Part shown: positions 20,763 through 32,968 of the stretch, in pieces
Position numbering within the stretch: position 1 is the stretch's first letter
Layout of the letters: every line of letters starts with the position of its first letter
Origin: Phoronis australis
Lineage: Eukaryota; Phoronida; Phoronidae
Direction of reading: 5' to 3'
Assembly (NCBI GenBank): GCA_002633005.1
Contig: NMRA01000104.1
Coordinates: forward strand, 966,067-999,653
DNA length: 33,587 nucleotides
The notes under the pieces: generated by a model
What the model was told of the DNA's origin: nothing
The model's input: only the letters and a program-made list of their open reading frames with translations
Database searches by the model: none
Program-made: the position numbers and the translations under genes

Positions 20763-21120
20763 GTTGTGTGATCTCATTCGTAAGCCATATTCTGCGCAGT
20801 GGGTCACTGATTTATGGAAGCAGACGACAAAAGTTGTTAGTTGTATTCTAAGTAATGGAGGTGTGGCAGTTATAGAGACACGGGTACTTTGTTAATCCCT
20901 AAATTAATCAAAATGAACATTCATGAACGGTATTAAATATCTCACCAAAGCACTAGTTTCATTATAGACATTACTGGTTCTTGTTAATGAGTATTACGAC
21001 ACTCTGTTTCTGTCCCAGTCATCTTGGGCATGTTTGCGTAGATAGTATTTTCGATCACCATCTTTATCACGGCGCGTTGCCTTGACAACAGACCAAATGT
21101 TCAAGCGCGCCATCTTTTGG
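20763..21120. other. Convergent intergenic space with candidate innexin poly(A) signal
   Basis: ATTAAA (20932-20937) lies 170 bp past the innexin stop and is the best poly(A) signal seen on the plus strand. I saw no clean signal for the minus-strand gene ending at 21121. The 3' UTRs of the two genes may abut or overlap. Confidence 0.4.
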
Positions 21121-21561
21121 TTAACATTCCTCTTCAATGGTGATCAGCGACCTCCACGGTTCCTTTGAAGCGGAGTGGTCAAGAAGTACACTGTTGACAT
21201 CGTTCTTAGATAATGTTCGAAATAACTTTTGGTTGTCTAAAACATTAAAAGTCAAACCGTGGCAGTTAGGTGGCTCCGGACATTCCTTGAATAAATGTGG
21301 GAGACGCAATTTAGTGAGTTCGACAGCATCTCTGTCAGCTTGTTTCCTAGCCTTCTCGATGTTATGAAAGAAAATATGAGTTTCTTTCTTTTCTATGGTT
21401 TTCTCTCTGACATTTCTTCGCATAGTATAACCCAAGAGAAAAACAACAGACAAACCATACACAAAAAGAAAAACACCAACAAACATAGCTTCATGACCAT
21501 CCGGCACCTGCATACTACTGCCACCTGACGTCACATTAGAAAGTGAAGTTGAGTTCCGCAT
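21121..21561 (-). CDS. Single-pass membrane protein, KCNE-like architecture
   Basis: 146 residues from the first ATG (21561, A at -3). The open frame runs slightly further upstream via GTG, so an upstream exon is not excluded. The short N-terminus carries NST (residue 3) and NVT (residue 9) sequons right after the Met. One hydrophobic helix follows at about 26-46 (MFVGVFLFVYGLSVVFLLGY). A basic stop-transfer (RRNVREK) and a roughly 95-residue charged cytoplasmic tail complete it. KCNE potassium-channel beta subunits share this plan: small, usually one coding exon, glycosylated N-terminus, a helix ending LGxxxxxRR-like, then a cytosolic tail. No long identity is visible, so this is a likeness in layout, not a proven homologue. 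It could instead be an unrelated type I/III membrane protein. It converges on the innexin. Confidence 0.6.
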   Translation of the reverse strand: MRNSTSLSNVTSGGSSMQVPDGHEAMFVGVFLFVYGLSVVFLLGYTMRRNVREKTIEKKETHIFFHNIEKARKQADRDAVELTKLRLPHLFKECPEPPNCHGLTFNVLDNQKLFRTLSKNDVNSVLLDHSASKEPWRSLITIEEEC

Positions 21562-24191
21562 CCTAACAAAGCTCAGCACAGATACTTGCCCACGGCCTGC
21601 ACAGAACTAGTGCTTGAACTTGAACTTGAATCAAAATATCGCCCAAGGTGTAACTTATTTACCATTTCTGGAATTTTTGTCGATTTCGTATTCGTTTGGT
21701 CCTGAAAATCCAACAAAGTCCTGATTATTAGCATCCTAAAAACAAGTTTTATCTTCAATTAAAAAATCTATTGGTTATTAAATGTGACAATTTTGCGTGT
21801 GTACGATCTTCATTCACCTTGCCAAGAAAATAATCACTGGTAAGTCTGCCAGGCGGACATAACTAGGGCCAAGTATCATCTTAGCTCACCACAGAGCAGA
21901 CTTATGTACAGGCGTTTGAAGAACTAGAGTACTCAAATGTTAGTTGTCCACGAGCCAATCCTGATAGTATATGAAGTTATCGCACGGCGAATGCAGTTGA
22001 ACTCAACTGAATAGCGTTTAGTCTGAGCGCGAGACAATATCACAGAAACTCGGGTACTATCTGACCCATGTATTGTCACACTCGGTAACGTCCGCCAAAT
22101 ATCAACGTTTTTCAAGAACGTTTTCTTTCAGTTATTTGATCATACAGTTATGCACGATCTCTCATGCTACCAATGGTAAAACCGTTCAACACAAGACCTT
22201 GTAATATCGAAAAATTTCTCGGAGTTTCCGAGATCCGCACAAGCTTGTTTGGCTCGAGAAAGTAACGGTATTACAAGTATGCCTAAATATCTTCGGTAAG
22301 CCTGAATCCTATTGAAGAGATGCTATTTATTGATGAAGCGTTAATTTTTCTGTCACAATTGTCCCGGATTAGTGTGATGAAGAAATGAGCCAAAAAGAGA
22401 ACCTTAATTAGGACCCTTGAAAAGTTACCAAATTTGTTAAACTTTGGTACAGCATATCTCAGAAAAGACCAATTGGAGTCATATGAAATTTTCCATATTT
22501 TTCCACTTTTGCATGAGGGCACTTTCAAAAATAGAACTTTTATGACTTTTATGAAAAAAACTGAACAGTGGAATCGAGCAAAAACGAGATGATGATTTAG
22601 AAAACTGTTACACCATTTTAGAAATTCCAATATTGTACATTCATATCAAACAAAATTTGGTCATGTTATTGATACAGTTGTTTCACTGTGGATGTACCTT
22701 TATTTTTACTAAAACACATGGTCACCTGTTCCAATTAATAGCAGATAGCTATCAAGTCAAAAATCAAATTCGCCAAGCTTTCTTTTTTTCAGAAACAACA
22801 TACTTTTACGGAGTTGAAATCTATAGTTTTGTAGGTTTTTGGCTAAAATACACCCACATTTCGAGAAGTAACGAAGTTTAGACCCTGGTATTCGACTGGG
22901 AAGAGCAGTCTTTACTAAGGGTGAAATATATCATATTCAAAACGCCCCATCGCCATTAGTTGGCAATCTTTAGAGACCGAAGTAGTGCACTTTCATACTG
23001 AATTAAAACGTCAACTTCATAGTTTGCTGGCAACTTGAACTGTTCATGTTTAAATCACATTCAAACAAGCGTTAAAATGTGTGAACATAGTTGACCTTTT
23101 ATTGTAATGTCTTCCTAGTTTTTTAACAATGGAGTAAAAATTGTTAGACGATAGGAAATGTCAATAAAAGCGACTTGGTGGACCTGACTGAACGCATGAC
23201 TTCACAAGACGTACTAATTGCGCAACTCACAGAAATGAAAGGGAGGGAAAACAATAATGCAGTTTCAAATTCAAACTTCAAAAACGCTCGGGGAGGACGT
23301 ATAGGAACGACTTCAATCTTTGAAGTACTGAGCCGTTATTTACTCCCGATCGAGTGATCTTAGTGCCTGGGCAAAGTTCAGTGACGCTAGGACCTACGCT
23401 AAGACCGCGCTATTATGTAGCCACTATCACGTGTTCTCATTTCAAATACACGGCAATATCTCACGTAATGTCGCGATGTATTGCTTTTTAGCGAGGTCCT
23501 AACGTTACTGCAACTCTACCCAGCTGTCACTCGGAGGATTAGACAATATTGTACTCTGCTGGATATGTGTCTACGCATCTGTAAACAGCACCGTCGTGAT
23601 TAACTTTCTTGCTTGTCAAACGAATGTGAAGGACACAACGGGAACATAAGCAAAGTTTTCTTACCACGCAAACTTACTCAGGAGCCATCTGCTGTACGGT
23701 GACGATGGGTGCTGGTGTGACGAATGAAAAATGTCAGGTTAACATGACATGATGTACATCGATGACCTTACTACACTGGGCACACGTCATTCTTGTTCAG
23801 TGAGAGCTGAGCGCCAACTAACAGTCTAGTCAAAGTTGTTTTAAGAATGATCGCAAATGCTATGGCCACGACGAATCGCTCTGACGAAGTTATCAAATTA
23901 TATTACATTGCACCATACTTGAGAGGCATTATCATAGTTACACGCTACTGATAAGTGGTTCAGTTAAAGGCTCATCAACAAGTGTGATTCTGAACCGGGC
24001 CAGAGCTGATTGCGTGAACTTTCGGTGTCACCCCTGACCTAGGTCCCGACCCACTGATCAGATATGTTATTCACCAAAGTCGCCGGTCTGTGGGCGAAGC
24101 TATTTTAACACTCTGTTTAGGGCTAGTTTTGCACACTTTGTGCCAGGATGATCAATCTCGGAACTCAGAATCACAATATTTAGACCCGGAC
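21562..24191. other. No gene recognised
   Basis: Short frames only. A Ser-rich frame at 21573-21758 (minus) abuts the KCNE-like gene and may be 5' UTR. A stretch at 23175-23357 encodes a heptad-like segment (LTERMTSQDVLIAQLTEMK), which could be a coiled-coil exon, but it lacks good splice sites. Confidence 0.4.
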
Positions 24192-24348
24192 CAGGGGCGG
24201 ATCCAGGATGTTTGAGTTAGGGGGACCAGGGCAGAGTATTAGCCAGGATTTTACCCGTCATACATTCTCATTCCCGAACTGCCAAATGGAGTCTGGGAGA
24301 AATTTAGGGGGGCATGGCTCCCTTGGCCCCCCTCTAAATCCGCCACTG
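24192..24348. mobile_element. Inverted sister copy of the 16212-16364 transposon, about 157 bp
   Basis: Begins CAGGGGCGGATCCAGGA and ends TAAATCCGCCACTG. Aligns end to end with the reverse complement of 16212-16364. The flanks CGGAC (left) and TGGAC (right) agree in four of five bases, weakly supporting a 5-bp target duplication like that of the larger element at 12168. Confidence 0.75.
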
Positions 24349-24799
24349 TGGACGCAAGATCCATCCAATTGACCAAGAACTGTACCGAGTGAAATTAGAA
24401 AATTAATTAGAAGCGAAGCACGCGATTGACCAGTTTTAGAGTCAAGTCTTGAGTAGATTTTGGTGGTCACATGTCCTGGGCCCAGAGTCTAATCTCCGAA
24501 CTCACTGACTCTGACTCCAACCCATATTTGAACATGAGCCCAGCATGAGTCGAATACAAATTTTACTCGAAGCGTTCCGTAAATTTTCGACTAGTTGAGC
24601 GTCGAATATTANTAAGGGCATTTTTCGCATGTAGTTCATGGGCTGGGCGCTTACTTTAGCAAAGTCTGAAAACGCGTTGGGGCACTTGTTGAGCCATGGG
24701 CGCTAATTAGGGCGAATAGCGGCAGAATTACATACAGCAGCGTAGTTTAATGCACACAAATTACACGTCGTGCAAACCAGTCGGCCATCCCGTTTACCA

Positions 24800-24952
24800 T
24801 CAACAATCCCAGTAGCCTTTGCGCACCCTAATTTCCGGACATGCGCAATCGTTAAATCGATTCGGTTGCAACTCCGCTATTCCGTGGCTTTCATAGTTGG
24901 ACATTTCTTTTTCATTCGAAGTAGTGGACACGTCTTTCTTTAGTCGCGACAT
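24800..24952 (-). CDS. Small ORF or first exon, unknown
   Basis: From an ATG with A at -3, 50 residues beginning MSRLKKDVSTTSNEKEM and ending in a Cys-containing GYWDC. The frame also extends upstream without a stop to 25114. The composition is polar and protein-like but matches nothing I recognise, and no strong donor was found. It may be chance. Confidence 0.18.
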   Translation of the reverse strand: MSRLKKDVSTTSNEKEMSNYESHGIAELQPNRFNDCACPEIRVRKGYWDC

Positions 24953-26270
24953 TGTACAGCCACAACCAAATATTGGAGTTCTGAGACAAGTATGAAGTGT
25001 CTCCCGCTGAGGGATCGGGACCAAAACCTGAAGTGCTGACGCCAGCCAAGGGTGGTTTTTCCCGACCGTATTGAGCAAAACTCGGGTCACTCGTCTCAGG
25101 AGAAAACTTGGCACTGAGTTCTGAGATTAAACCCCAGGCCCTGGACGGTGTATATACAAAATAACTAGTATCTGTCTATAAAGGCCAAACAAGTACATAA
25201 TAGTACAAAAGCGGCTTCACTGTTAACCTTATAAACGACATTGTTTAACCAATCCGTCTAAGAAGCCTACCATTCCGGATGAAGTGGCTAAACGCCGTTG
25301 TTTGTTATTTTCCGAAAGTATAATTATAGAAGTTATGTTGCACTGAGAAGAAAGTGACAAATACCAGAAGACAGAATATACCTTTGTTAACGAAAATTTC
25401 AGTTATCAACTTCTTTGAAAAAGTAGACTTCACGCTTTCACAAACTCCCTCACACGTGTCCGGGTATACTGTTGGTGTATAGATGGCGTTGTAGTCAATT
25501 CAGTTTTAGCGCATGGAATGAGTTAATGGAATTTCCGAAACCATCCTCAGTTAGTATTTGGCCCAAAGGCAAAGTTATTTTAGTGAATCCATATATCTGT
25601 GACAGGTCTAGAACCTATTTAAAATGCTATTTATTGACAAAACGTCACACTTGCAAAAACATTTTAGTAATTTGTGCATATGCAACCATAGTATCGGTGA
25701 TGCCTATGGTATTTTAATAGTTAAGTCAAAGGTGAGCGTCATCAAGAAATGATCAATAAGAAAACTACAATTGAGGAGGTTTATGCCCGTAATTTTCTCT
25801 GGGAAGAGCTGTCTTTTCAAGGCACCTAAGCGCCGCCAGTTTGCGATCCTCAGCCAGCCTGAGTCATTGCAGGTGAAGATCCAAGTTTTAAAACGCAATG
25901 CTTGGATCGCTGATAGCAGCAACAGTTCGTTTTTAAATCACATTTGAAAACACGAAAACAGTTGTCTATCCATTATGAAGATCATGGTATGAATCTTACT
26001 TTATCAGTTTAACCACCTTTGTAGTGTTGAAACGTGGCTGACCCTCTACGTCTCAGTTGGCCTATCTTTGTATTGAAGAATCAAGGGCAAACAATCTGCA
26101 ACTTGACTGATCCATGTATCATCGTGGGCCTATCAAACTTGCAAGTTTCAACAAGAATAAGAAAGGCAAAAAACATTGTAAGTGTGTAAATTTCTTTTCA
26201 ACGCAGACGAAAATTAACGTAGGAATAAACGTTTTCGTATTCTCTTGCCATCATCCATTCTCAAACTAAT
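24953..26270. other. No gene recognised
   Basis: Short frames without domains (25472-25717 plus, 25704-25922 minus). No repeats identified. Confidence 0.4.
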
Positions 26271-26278
26271 GCTCCCTC

Positions 26279-26299
26279 AGATTGGGGCATGTGACGTCA
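26279..26299 (+). promoter_or_regulatory. CRE plus inverted CCAAT, promoter-like
   Basis: GATTGGGGC, an inverted CCAAT box, is followed by GTGACGTCAC (26291-26300) holding a perfect CRE palindrome. A YY1-like AAGATGGAGG occurs at about 26404-26413, and a strong-context ATG at 26480. Together these suggest a promoter reading rightward; direct evidence is lacking. Confidence 0.35.
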
Positions 26300-26479
26300 C
26301 GACAAGGGTTGGTGAATCTGATTGTTTGACAGTGTCCAGATAGAATTGTCCCGTAACACAGATCGCTCGTCTTCCTAATATGAATCTATTGAAATCTCTG
26401 TCCAAGATGGAGGCATTCTTTCAGTCTATTAGATGGTTCTATTCCATACCATGATCGAGGCAAGTTTGTGAAGAACACA

Positions 26480-26797
26480 ATGGCTGCGGAAACAACTGGT
26501 ACGTTTCGTGCTGTGCTCAGATATACGCGTACCACATTTCGACTAGTCTCTCTGATGTTCACAGTTTTGCAACAGGAGCAAGACACATTACACATGTATC
26601 TGTTCACACAGGCGCACATTTGCCAGCATATCTTTTGTTCCTACGATGAACTGCAGGTTGCAGAAAGACTTGGCAGCAACATCAATCTCGAAGTTCTTGA
26701 GTCTGACTTGGGTGGGTCCCTAAGGTACGGCAACCCCGTGACTGTTGTGCCGATACTGTCGTCTCGTTTTTCTCGCTGTTTATCCAACTTACAGTAG
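26480..26797 (+). CDS. Candidate ORF or first exon (MAAETTG...), unknown
   Basis: ACAATGG gives an ideal start context. The frame runs 105 residues to a stop, but a donor-like ACTG|GTACGT at 26499 could instead end a 19-nt first coding exon (MAAETT). Frames are also open on the opposite strand through 26386-26913, so the coding strand is uncertain. No domain is recognised. It sits about 180 bp downstream of the CRE/CCAAT block. Confidence 0.22.
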   Translation: MAAETTGTFRAVLRYTRTTFRLVSLMFTVLQQEQDTLHMYLFTQAHICQHIFCSYDELQVAERLGSNINLEVLESDLGGSLRYGNPVTVVPILSSRFSRCLSNLQ

Positions 26798-26989
26798 GAA
26801 AAGCGAGGAGATTTCGCCAGGAAAGCTGGCAACCAATGTAAAAATAGGCTCCTGTGGCGCTTCAATGAGGACAATGCGGTACTTTCGGAAACTAGTCCGT
26901 GTGACTGCGGCATGGCGCTGTCACTTCGGTACGGTACCGTCAGATACAGGTCGTCACCCAGCCATGATTCAAGTGCGGAAATGAGCCAT

Positions 26990-29900
26990 AAGAGTCTTGA
27001 TCCCTCTAATAGTCGAAGGATAAACTACTGTTTTTCCTTCTGCTAGTCCAAACTGTGCTGAGTGCCTTTTATCACTAACTTTTATCTTCATTTCTTTTAA
27101 CTGAGTACAATTCGTGCCTTTTTACATAGTGATTATGAGGCTACTTGAGCCAGCAATCCGAGTTCGTTTACGCAAACCTCGCGATCGGTCGAATACAAGG
27201 GTGCGCAAATGATATACACGTTTTACAAACGGGACAGCATTAACAACAACTTTTTTAAAAGGGTTTAAAGGAGAATGCGACCAAAAAACAACATGTTTTG
27301 TATCGATTCAGATCAAGTAGTTCCACTCGATAACAGCAAGTACAGCTCCTTTACATGACACCTGTCGGCGGACGGAGGTGTTGAAATTAACCAATGACGT
27401 CAGAGGTTCGAATGCAGTCTGTTCAGCAGTGCACAACACGCTTACTGGTGTCAGCTTATCGCTTGAATCCATAGTTTTGCACCAATAAATCATCAAAATT
27501 CGATGTAAAACCCTTACAAATACATCAAGTTATTGAACAAACGTGTTATTTTATTTCGCTGTTACGGATTTTTAGGTATTTGCACGTACTGTAGCCTACT
27601 AAGTCCGGTAAGCCAATTTACCAAGGTCGGTCGCGAGAATTTGTCTTCTGATCGGTGATAAATTCAGGGGTACCAGACAATCATACGCGAGAACAACTAA
27701 GTCATCCACTCAAACCAGGCGTACGAAGCAGTACGTGACACGTACGCACAAAAATCACGTGCGCGAACCCAGTCAACAGCATTCTGTCAAGTGGTTCGTT
27801 TCAATGATTTGAGAAGTGTTCGTTTTTTCGTACTGAAGCCCACCTGTAGCTACGATTCAACAGTTTGAATGGATGATTCAGTGATTCTGGCCGGTGCATG
27901 GTTCGGAATGCATTCATTACGGTAGTCAACAAGACATAGTAGTACAACGTAGTACAGCAGAAAACTCTTACAAAATATACAAGATAATAACAAAAGTATG
28001 CCATAGACAGGGAAAATGTGCGATCAAAATAGCCACAGGTGCAGACGAGGACAGCTGCTTATTTTCGAAAAGTGGTACTTATCGAGTTTTGTAAACGCAT
28101 CCAAATCTTGTTAGATGTTCGTAGCACCGAAATCGAAAAATCATATCTGACACTTACATGTATACTTGAATATTGAGCTTGTCAAAATTTGTGCTAATGT
28201 TTGAGTTAAGTGAACGATAAAAAGCAAAAACAGGCAAGATACACAGCCAATCAGACGTTTTTACAGTTTCAAACGAGTGTGTAATTGAGAATTCATATGA
28301 CATTATCATATTAGTGACGTGTAGTTATGAACGCATGTTTTGCTTTTGAATGAAAAAATACTGTTGGTTCGGTTGTCTTCACATTTATGAACATCTGCGT
28401 CGAAATGTGTTGAATTTTGAGCACCTCTTGGCACTGCAACCGCTTTAGCAAACGTTGCTCCGACCATGCACTGTTTAGTGTCTGTATTTGCTCGTGATGC
28501 ACTTCTGTGAAGTACTAACTGTGACAGTTTCCACATCTTACTCAAAAGTGACACAAACCAACCCCAAATCCACGAGCGCGCGCCTGCATGTAGAACTCGA
28601 ACTGCACCCTAAACACTTGTTCATTCATTCGTCCACGTCACGTGTAAGTAAATAACATTTCGACGGCTATTTCATTCATTTTCAACTAATGTACATTTAG
28701 AAGTCGCCGCAAAATTTTCGAACTAAATAAAACCTCGCACAGCTCTGATGTGTACCTTAATCAGAATCATAAATACGATACCGGAGGTCTTCCACGTCTC
28801 GCATTTTAATATGTTGATCTTTCTCGCGTGTGGAAATTAAAAGCCGTTAAAAGACTTTTTCTTTGATCATAGCTATAAGTCTTTCTGTTAAGTTTTATCA
28901 ATATCTTCGTCAAAATGTCGTGACTGCTTGTGGAATTGCAGGAAACAAATCTTTTAAGAAAACAAACTAGAAACGAATGACGTCTTGTCTTTAATATCGT
29001 TACTTATAGCCTCAAGTAGATTTAATATAAACCTAAATAGCTTCAATTTAAAATATTTATGGCTTCTCTGACAATTCCAGTTGAAAACTATATTGTCCAT
29101 TTACTGCAGCTGTCTAAAGTTTAATTAGAATGAAAGAATAACAATTTTAAGTGTCGGTTCGATTCAAATTCAAACGGATGCTGGAGTTCCAAAACTTGAC
29201 CTTTCAACTATCTTTTTCGTAAAGGAATGAAGAAACGTCTAAACTAATATAATTAATCAGATTTGTAAAATTTCTATATTACAAGGTTGAGTTAAAATAA
29301 GCTAGTTCTGTATCAGAAAAGTTGTGGCGTACATAATATTATACGGTTACGGCCACGGTCTTTTTACTTACAGATAAAGATATTTTAAAATATTCTTTTA
29401 GAAATCTAGTGGAGGTTCTCCATACAGCGTATCAGCGACATCAGATTTGTTCATGCTGGAATTTTTCGGGTTTTAGTTGGTAGAAATTATTTATTTGTGA
29501 GGAAGTGGCTTCATGAAACTCCATGTTTGCTCAGTACAAATGCTGCAGGCTGAAACAATTGACGAGCTAATATTCACTTAGGAAACCGGTGATACTGAAG
29601 TATGAGCGAAATGCCCAAAGTTGAACAGAATTACACGAATTTCTCTCAAACAACACGTCAATAGTTGTTCACTCAGACAGTGGAATGTAAATCTTCTCAA
29701 TAGTCTACATGAACAAGCTCGATATTATATATACATAACCTTAACGGAATAGTAATTCTATCACGCTAAGGAGACAGATTCTATGAGTGTAAAAGCCTAA
29801 TTCGGTTTCCAGTTACAGCCAGCTACTGTAAACAATGTCTTATGCAGGTTTTAAACTCTAGATATCAAGGAACGGGTGTGGGGTATGAGGAGGTTTCTTT

Positions 29901-32417
29901 TATTCTTCTTGCGCCTCATGGTCGAACCGCTAAGCTAGCCCGAGTTAAGATGGTCTGCTAGAATCAGACGATTCGGACTGCAATGGTCATTTCCAAGGCA
30001 CCCAGCAACAGATGGTGAACCGTCATCACTTCGATTTCAGTTAACTTTGACTGGAAACGTTTGTGCGAAACAGGTGATTCTAATCAAAACACACAACACA
30101 ACAGTTGTTCTTATACAAATGTGGCTCTCGTGATGTAAATCCTGCACAAAATGCGTTTTTTCGGTCCTAAAACCGACAGCGAAGTTTTACATTAACCATT
30201 AATAGCACAAAACATTACAGCATTGTTGAATAAAGACATGCATATGACAACATCCTGTTTTTAGATCAAAACATAATTAGCTTTGAGACAAATTTTGAAT
30301 TTTTTTGCAAACACTTGTGTGCAGGTTCAGTATGGAGCGACCAAGTGAAATTCATATTTTGCCTCATGTAAAACATTTTGAAATCATTAATTCTCTGAAG
30401 AACAACCTCGCATTTTCTGACGGGCAAAATGAATTATTCATATAAAAGCTCTATACGATTAAATGTCCTTGAGTATTTTCGGGATCATAGCTTAGGGAGA
30501 ATCGGATCAAAACATGTTATGAATGGATAAAGGCTTATGACACTGTATCGGTGCGGTAATTACGCACACCTGATGATCGCTTTCACTTTTACTCATTGTG
30601 ATCAGGCGGAGGACATCGCGATCTTTTATGAGCATTTGTTATCAAGACACCGCGCTACTATTAAAACTGCAAGCGGTGTACATCTGCAAGAGAATTAGGT
30701 GTGTCACTGTCACAGTCACACGTAAGACTCCGTCAATGGCCATGCCAGACTGACAACACCGTTGCCTGGACCTTGCTCAAGGACAAGACAATCTCCACAA
30801 CCAGCTATACTAGACAGATAACCGTCAGTATTGCTGGCTCTGGTCCAACGTGAAGGTAAATAGCCCTCTTGTAAAGTTCGTGTGAACAAACACGAGGAGG
30901 TGTTGAAGGATGTAGTATGGAACTACTTAATTCAATATAGCAATATTTTCATAAACAGTTGAAAATGAAGCTATTCAAAGCGACTAAATAATGGTCTATA
31001 GTCCAAATTGACTACCCTTGTTTGGTTTGTGTAGGAATTCCTCGGAACTTCTAGGAGATTGCCACTGGCATTACGTTTAATCTCGATTGCAGTGCCATGG
31101 CTTTTCTTAACGGGTGATTTCGCATTAGCGGACAACAACGCTTATTAACGAAGAATTAATTGGATTCGTTTGGAGATTTCCGAGAAAATATGACTTGATA
31201 CATGGCAGTTTATGACCTTAACTTGCACTGTGTTAATCCTTATTTTGTCTCCGCTCCGTAGTTAACGTAAGGGAAGTTTATTAAAACTCCCACTTCCCAA
31301 TAGTCTCTACAACATGATGTTTGGGCAAGGGGTATAGCAATAGCACTAGCAAAAATGTCATTTTCTTTCCTACTCCACAGGTGATGTACGAATACCTTGT
31401 ACTCCTTGGTATCTTTCTCGTGATTTCACGCTGTGAAATCCCTTAGTTGTTTACCAGCATCATATCTTTTACGTGAAGTTCGTCTGTGATTAGTATGCAA
31501 AAATATGCAACACCCACGGCGCTCTAAGATCTCAGGCGTTAAATAAATAGTCCAGCTGCATTTAATATTTTTATAGTTCATGGCACGTTGGTGATATGCT
31601 TTCATCTAACCCAGCACTAAATTAGAAGCCTTTTCAGACGCACGTTTCAAAAGCAATGGTTGTGTGCTAATCTTTGTCTCCTCTTCAGATTTTGGTCACT
31701 TGACTTTGAACAAGGAAAGAAAAACAATTATGTTTACATTTGAATTATAATAACACGGCTGTGATTCACTAGTATTCAAAACATCTGACTCAGTTTGAGT
31801 AGTAAAGTATTCAGAGGAAGTTAATCGGCCGTTAAAAACAGCTTAGGGAGCTTAGATGTATTTACGTAGCGACTCCGGTTTGAAAGAGCTGATGAAAAAT
31901 TGCCTGCAAAGAATAAAAAACAGTTTGAAATTAGGGCATCAACGTCTAATTAGGTTTTGCATAAACTAATTTTTGGTATGGCAATGCAGAAGTCTTGTCA
32001 CCTGCGTTCCGGAACACGCTAGTTTTAACATATCACCCTGAGAGATCTAAGCCTGAAGTCTATAATCAATGAACAAAAGAAAAGAAAATCAAAAGCAATT
32101 TTAAATAGAAAATGAGTTTCTTTTTAAAGTCAAAATCCCTGTCCAATGGAACGAGTGATGGAAAGAAAATCTGACACACTAGCAATGATTATAACAATGG
32201 GTCAGATACCATTACTGTAAACTTAAATTCGAGGAGGCCCATTGCACATTATTTAAAAATTTCTGGAGAAAGCCTGTTCTCAAAACGGGATATTTTTATT
32301 TAAATGTGTGGATTGAGAGAAAATTCATTGTTGTACCACATGTTTAATATAATTTAAAGAAGTAGTTGTCTGATAATTATTTCCTAAACCGAAATCCTAC
32401 TATGGTAAACCGACTAT
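26990..32417. other. Long stretch with no recognised gene
   Basis: AT-rich sequence with short frames only. An open plus-strand segment at about 30663-30838 encodes VAWTLLKDKTISTTSYTRQI-like sequence of vaguely immunoglobulin-strand character, ending in a stop just before AAG|GTAAAT. It is too weak to call. No large repeats were seen. Confidence 0.4.
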
Positions 32418-32654
32418 CTAGTTAACAAAGACATCAGGCTCTCGTCGCTTCTTTAAGAAGATGGAGAGAACACTGTTGTTGATCTCACACACGATGTTAA
32501 TGTCAAAGGAACCATCAACGCTATCGTCCAATAAAGTCTGGTGAACAACATTGCTCACTACAGATTCTGTTATCGTTATATATCTAATGATCTCATAAAC
32601 CTCATGATTAATCACGGATATTAAAAAGAAACTATGCAAACTTTTCTTTGCCAT
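32418..32654 (-). CDS. Small ORF, 78 residues, unknown
   Basis: Starts at an ATG with A at -3 and G at +4. It encodes a Val/Ile-rich chain with a basic end (KKRREPDVFVN). There is no signal peptide or clear membrane helix. Codon use looks coding-like, but no family is recognised. It could be a terminal exon, with the in-frame ATG fortuitous. It is arranged divergently from the candidate exon at 32969. Confidence 0.25.
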   Translation of the reverse strand: MAKKSLHSFFLISVINHEVYEIIRYITITESVVSNVVHQTLLDDSVDGSFDINIVCEINNSVLSIFLKKRREPDVFVN

Positions 32655-32754
32655 TATACACGGTTCGTGCGTTTTAATACTGCGACATTGCCGAAAACTT
32701 TACTACGACCGTTATACCCAATCAATAGTGAGTCTGAGCAGCGTTCAAAGAATA

Positions 32755-32774
32755 TTCGCAAGAAGGCGGAGCTT
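32755..32774. repeat. Copy of the MITE-associated GC block
   Basis: TTCGCAAGAAGGCGGAGCTT matches 18 of 20 bases at 6674-6693, next to the MITE terminal motif. The terminal repeat itself is absent here. Confidence 0.4.
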
Positions 32775-32898
32775 AATAATGTTCTCTAAACAGTAGACTA
32801 TTGTAGAGGTAAAATTCAACTGTGGATATGCTAGTCATAACAAACTGCATCGTGACTTAAATTCCCCTATAACGACGCAGACGGAAAAATATAGCCAC

Positions 32899-32907
32899 TA
32901 TAAAAAG
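32899..32907 (+). promoter_or_regulatory. TATA box for the candidate exon at 32969
   Basis: TATAAAAAG predicts initiation near 32930. The first ATG downstream (32952) opens a 12-codon upstream ORF that overlaps the main candidate ATG at 32969 in another frame, so translation could be dampened. Inferred by motif. Confidence 0.3.
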
Positions 32908-32968
32908 ACATTTGATTGTGTAGACTACTACAGAGGGAGTCAGAAGCCGTAATGGGTTGTATCGTGGC

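Noticed and set aside
26641-26913. Minus-strand frame containing FLHWLPAFL, reminiscent of the segment after TM3 of Cys-loop receptors
   Set aside because: Only about nine residues resemble the family; neither the flanking TM3 nor TM4 is present in any frame.
30663-30838. 54-residue open segment with immunoglobulin-like strand character
   Set aside because: No paired Cys/Trp pattern of an Ig domain, no clear acceptor, and a stop precedes the donor-like site.
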